A DNA stretch of 39,941 nt from a virus, in the IMG/VR virus record IMGVR_UViG_3300009643_000013, positions 1-39,941 of that record, one strand, 5' to 3'. Under the pieces are notes generated by a model. It worked only from the letters and a program-made list of their open reading frames with translations, was not told where the DNA came from and did not search any database. A program made the position numbers and the translations under genes. The first letter of the stretch is position 1. Every line of letters begins with the position of its first letter. This document shows positions 38,177-39,941 of the stretch, piece by piece.

Positions 38177-38308
38177 TTATTTTCCCCTTCTTTTCATAGT
38201 TTTAACTTTTGATTTATCGGCTCTTTCAAGCTTTTTAACCGCCTTTTCTATTTTTCTTTCTTCTTTTAATTCTTTGCGTTCATGTTTAACATCATATTTC
38301 TTTGCCAT
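38177..38308 (-). CDS. Small Lys/Glu-rich protein (43 aa)
   Basis: ATG 38308 with an AGGAG site encodes 43 residues, MAKKYDVKHERKELKEERKI followed by another charged helix and a basic end (KTMKRRGK). Entirely hydrophilic helix. First of three tiny basic genes after the tail-fibre operon. Function unknown; perhaps DNA condensation or a scaffold-like role. Confidence 0.5.
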   Translation of the reverse strand: MAKKYDVKHERKELKEERKIEKAVKKLERADKSKVKTMKRRGK

Positions 38309-38318
38309 ATTTGTTCTC

Positions 38319-38648
38319 CTACGAATTAGTGGTGGCAGTTGAAGTGGAAGGAGTAGTAGTTGTTGTTGAGGTAGTTACAGTTGTACCAGTTGCGGCAGCC
38401 ATAGCCGTATTAACTGAACTAATTTGAGCAGACAGAGTCGCGGTTTGGGTAGGATCGTTATTAACTACCTGCGCCCAAAGAGCAGCTACTTGTTGTTCCA
38501 AAGACGGCAAGGGTGGAATGGTTTGTTGTGCTTGCCATGCTGCCGTATTGGCGGCTGCCTGTGCAATTTCCGCATCAGTTAATGGTACTTGCTGGACAGT
38601 AAAATTACCTGCGCTCACTACATTTACAACGGTATCATAGTCACTCAT
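38319..38648 (-). CDS. Tail-fibre-associated small protein (109 aa), possible chaperone
   Basis: A 109-residue protein beginning MSDYDTVVNVVSAGNFTVQQVPLTDAEIAQ, with a helical centre (LPSLEQQVAALWAQVVNND) and a Thr/Ser-rich tail (TTSTTTTTPSTSTATTNS). The gene starts 12 bases after the large fibre stop, where fibre-assembly proteins are often found. The family is not recognised. The N-terminal pattern with TDAEIAQ resembles such assembly proteins weakly. A Thr-rich unfolded tail is unusual for a chaperone. Confidence 0.5.
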   Translation of the reverse strand: MSDYDTVVNVVSAGNFTVQQVPLTDAEIAQAAANTAAWQAQQTIPPLPSLEQQVAALWAQVVNNDPTQTATLSAQISSVNTAMAAATGTTVTTSTTTTTPSTSTATTNS

Positions 38649-38660
38649 AATATAAATTCC

Positions 38661-39941
38661 TTAAATTGAAATTCCATAAACACTAATACTTCCGCTGGTA
38701 ATGTTTCCGCTACTCATGTAAAATTTTATAGCCGTAAATATTGCTGCTGGCTGGCTCCATCCAAAATATGAAATGGCGATTGCTGGTTCTTGAGAGGTAT
38801 AGGATAAAAACCCACTTCCCGCAGCAGCGTTGCTACTACCATTTGTTCCATTTATCCACAAAGAGCCATTAACGCCAACGCCAGTATTGCCTACATTATA
38901 GGCGCCTCCTCCATTACGAGTAAATGCAATTTGAGAATCTGATGTGCCGTAAGTATCATATAGACTTCCAAGTATACAAGTTAAATTATTCCATACATAG
39001 TTTGTAGTAACATAGGTTGGGGTTGATCCTGTTCCTAATTGAGCATAAAAAATCACACCGTTAGTAGCTGCTAATACTTGATTAAAAACAAAAAGATATT
39101 GACTATAAGTGGAACTAAAAACATTAGTGAAAGCAAGAGATGCGCTATTAGATGCTGTAGCCGTTGCGATGTATACTAAGTTGCCCCCTCCTCCGCTTGC
39201 TGCTTGGAAAGTTGGAAGCGCCCCGGCGCCATTACTAGTTAATACCTGTCCAGACGTACCAACGCTTGCGATTGGTTGTAATGCGCCTGTTGATGTTGTA
39301 CCGCCACATAAAACTGCATAAGCAGTAGTCGATGTGTTGCCTGTACCGCCATATGCCACACCTACTGCTGAGCCATTCCAGGTTCCAGAGGCAATAGTCC
39401 CTGTGCTAGTAATGTTTCCTTGTACGGCCGATGGCAAGGTCGAACTTATAGAAGGTACGCCCCCAGAACTTGTGATTAGTACTCCATTATTGGCGGTTGA
39501 AATTTGTCCTATGGTATTAGTGGCAGACGAATATAAAATGTCGTTTGCAGTGGTGGTGGTAGGATAAGTAGCAGTAGACCAAGAAGGAGCTGCGCTAGAT
39601 CCTGACATTAATATTTGATTGGCTGTTGAGGTGCCTGAAAGCACTGCGAACGCCGATGCCCCAGAATAAACTATACCACCGGTTGATGCGGCTAAATTGG
39701 CAGCAGTACCGCCGTTAGCTAACGACAGAGGGAAACTTGGTATTTGAGAAGTCGTGGCTAATGTTCCGCTTGTTGGAAACGTGACGGAAGTAGTATTACT
39801 AAAAGTAAAAGTAGATCCGTATGCTCCAGATAGAGTTAAGCCACCAGCAGTAGAAATGCTACCGCCTAAAGTTATAGTGTAGGCACCGTTATTAACACCA
39901 GTTCCACCGTATGTACCAGTAATTAAAGAACCATTCCAAGC
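38661..39941 (-). CDS. Repetitive phage tail fibre, C-terminal part (enters window from edge)
   Basis: The frame enters at 39941 as a whole codon and ends at 38661, 426 residues. The first 270 repeat the fibre shaft modules (YGGTGVNNG, ITLGG, PTSGTLATT, FPLSLANGGTA) seen in 1-2846. The last 170 form a different domain (LVYIATATASNSASLAFTN to ISVYGISI) that should be the distal receptor-binding tip. It probably is the continuation of the gene cut at position 1. The chaperone-like gene follows 12 bases later. Confidence 0.78.
   Translation of the reverse strand, partial: AWNGSLITGTYGGTGVNNGAYTITLGGSISTAGGLTLSGAYGSTFTFSNTTSVTFPTSGTLATTSQIPSFPLSLANGGTAANLAASTGGIVYSGASAFAVLSGTSTANQILMSGSSAAPSWSTATYPTTTTANDILYSSATNTIGQISTANNGVLITSSGGVPSISSTLPSAVQGNITSTGTIASGTWNGSAVGVAYGGTGNTSTTAYAVLCGGTTSTGALQPIASVGTSGQVLTSNGAGALPTFQAASGGGGNLVYIATATASNSASLAFTNVFSSTYSQYLFVFNQVLAATNGVIFYAQLGTGSTPTYVTTNYVWNNLTCILGSLYDTYGTSDSQIAFTRNGGGAYNVGNTGVGVNGSLWINGTNGSSNAAAGSGFLSYTSQEPAIAISYFGWSQPAAIFTAIKFYMSSGNITSGSISVYGISI

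Noticed and set aside
1-39941. Integrase, attachment sites, tRNA genes
   Set aside because: No tyrosine or serine recombinase motif and no tRNA-like cloverleaf with TTCRA arm found by eye. A short or divergent one could be missed.

Overview
The window looks like an almost complete genome of an AT-rich, P22-like podovirus that also carries plasmid-type replication and partition genes, so a phage-plasmid is the best working description. The virion genes lie on the minus strand in P22 order: small and large terminase, portal, scaffold, coat, a gp4-like and a gp10-like tail factor, three ejection-type proteins, then tail proteins. No integrase, transposase, tRNA, rRNA or CRISPR array was seen. 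Both window ends fall inside one repetitive tail-fibre frame (minus strand, 2846 down to 1, and 39941 down to 38661). The two parts fit together if about 37 bp are missing, so the molecule is probably circular or circularly permuted and was opened inside this gene.

Layout. 1-5.9 kb: fibre and tail proteins. 5.9-7.7 kb: a YefM-YoeB toxin-antitoxin pair, divergent from three tandem plus-strand genes for small coiled-coil/membrane proteins (DUF1640/CCDC90-like) and tiny hydrophobic peptides. 7.7-16.5 kb: ejection, tail-neck, coat and scaffold genes. 16.6-17.4 kb: a plus-strand cassette with its own promoter (DUF1640-like gene plus VapD). 17.4-21.4 kb: small minus-strand genes, a zinc-finger protein and a DNA methyltransferase. 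21.4-27 kb: portal, another plus-strand DUF1640-like cassette, large terminase, a sigma-region-4-like protein, small terminase. 27-29.7 kb: a ribbon-helix-helix regulator facing a RecE/RecT-type recombination operon, with an operator-like palindrome between them. 29.7-34.8 kb: a replication/partition region with an HTH replication protein carrying four DnaA boxes inside its gene, two minus-strand accessory genes that may act in the host cell, a DnaA-box/AT-rich segment, parA, and a winged-helix protein gene with internal iterons. 35-38.6 kb: HigA-like orphan, a parS-like site, lysis-type genes, a VRR-NUC nuclease and small basic proteins.

Most striking is the dispersed family of seven small proteins (about 79-135 residues) that share an N-terminal helical motif, a TKED-type coiled coil and a C-terminal membrane segment. 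They sit at breaks in the late operons, and four of the five loci lie beside toxin-antitoxin or small DNA-binding regulator genes (YefM-YoeB, VapD, an RHH protein, HigA).

Host: the sequence does not name it. Low GC, VapD, an Rpn-like fragment, DUF1640-like proteins and a protein ending in a CaaX-like Cys-Thr-Ile-Leu would suit an intracellular gammaproteobacterium such as a member of the Legionellales. This is inference only. All family names come from reading motifs, not from database searches.
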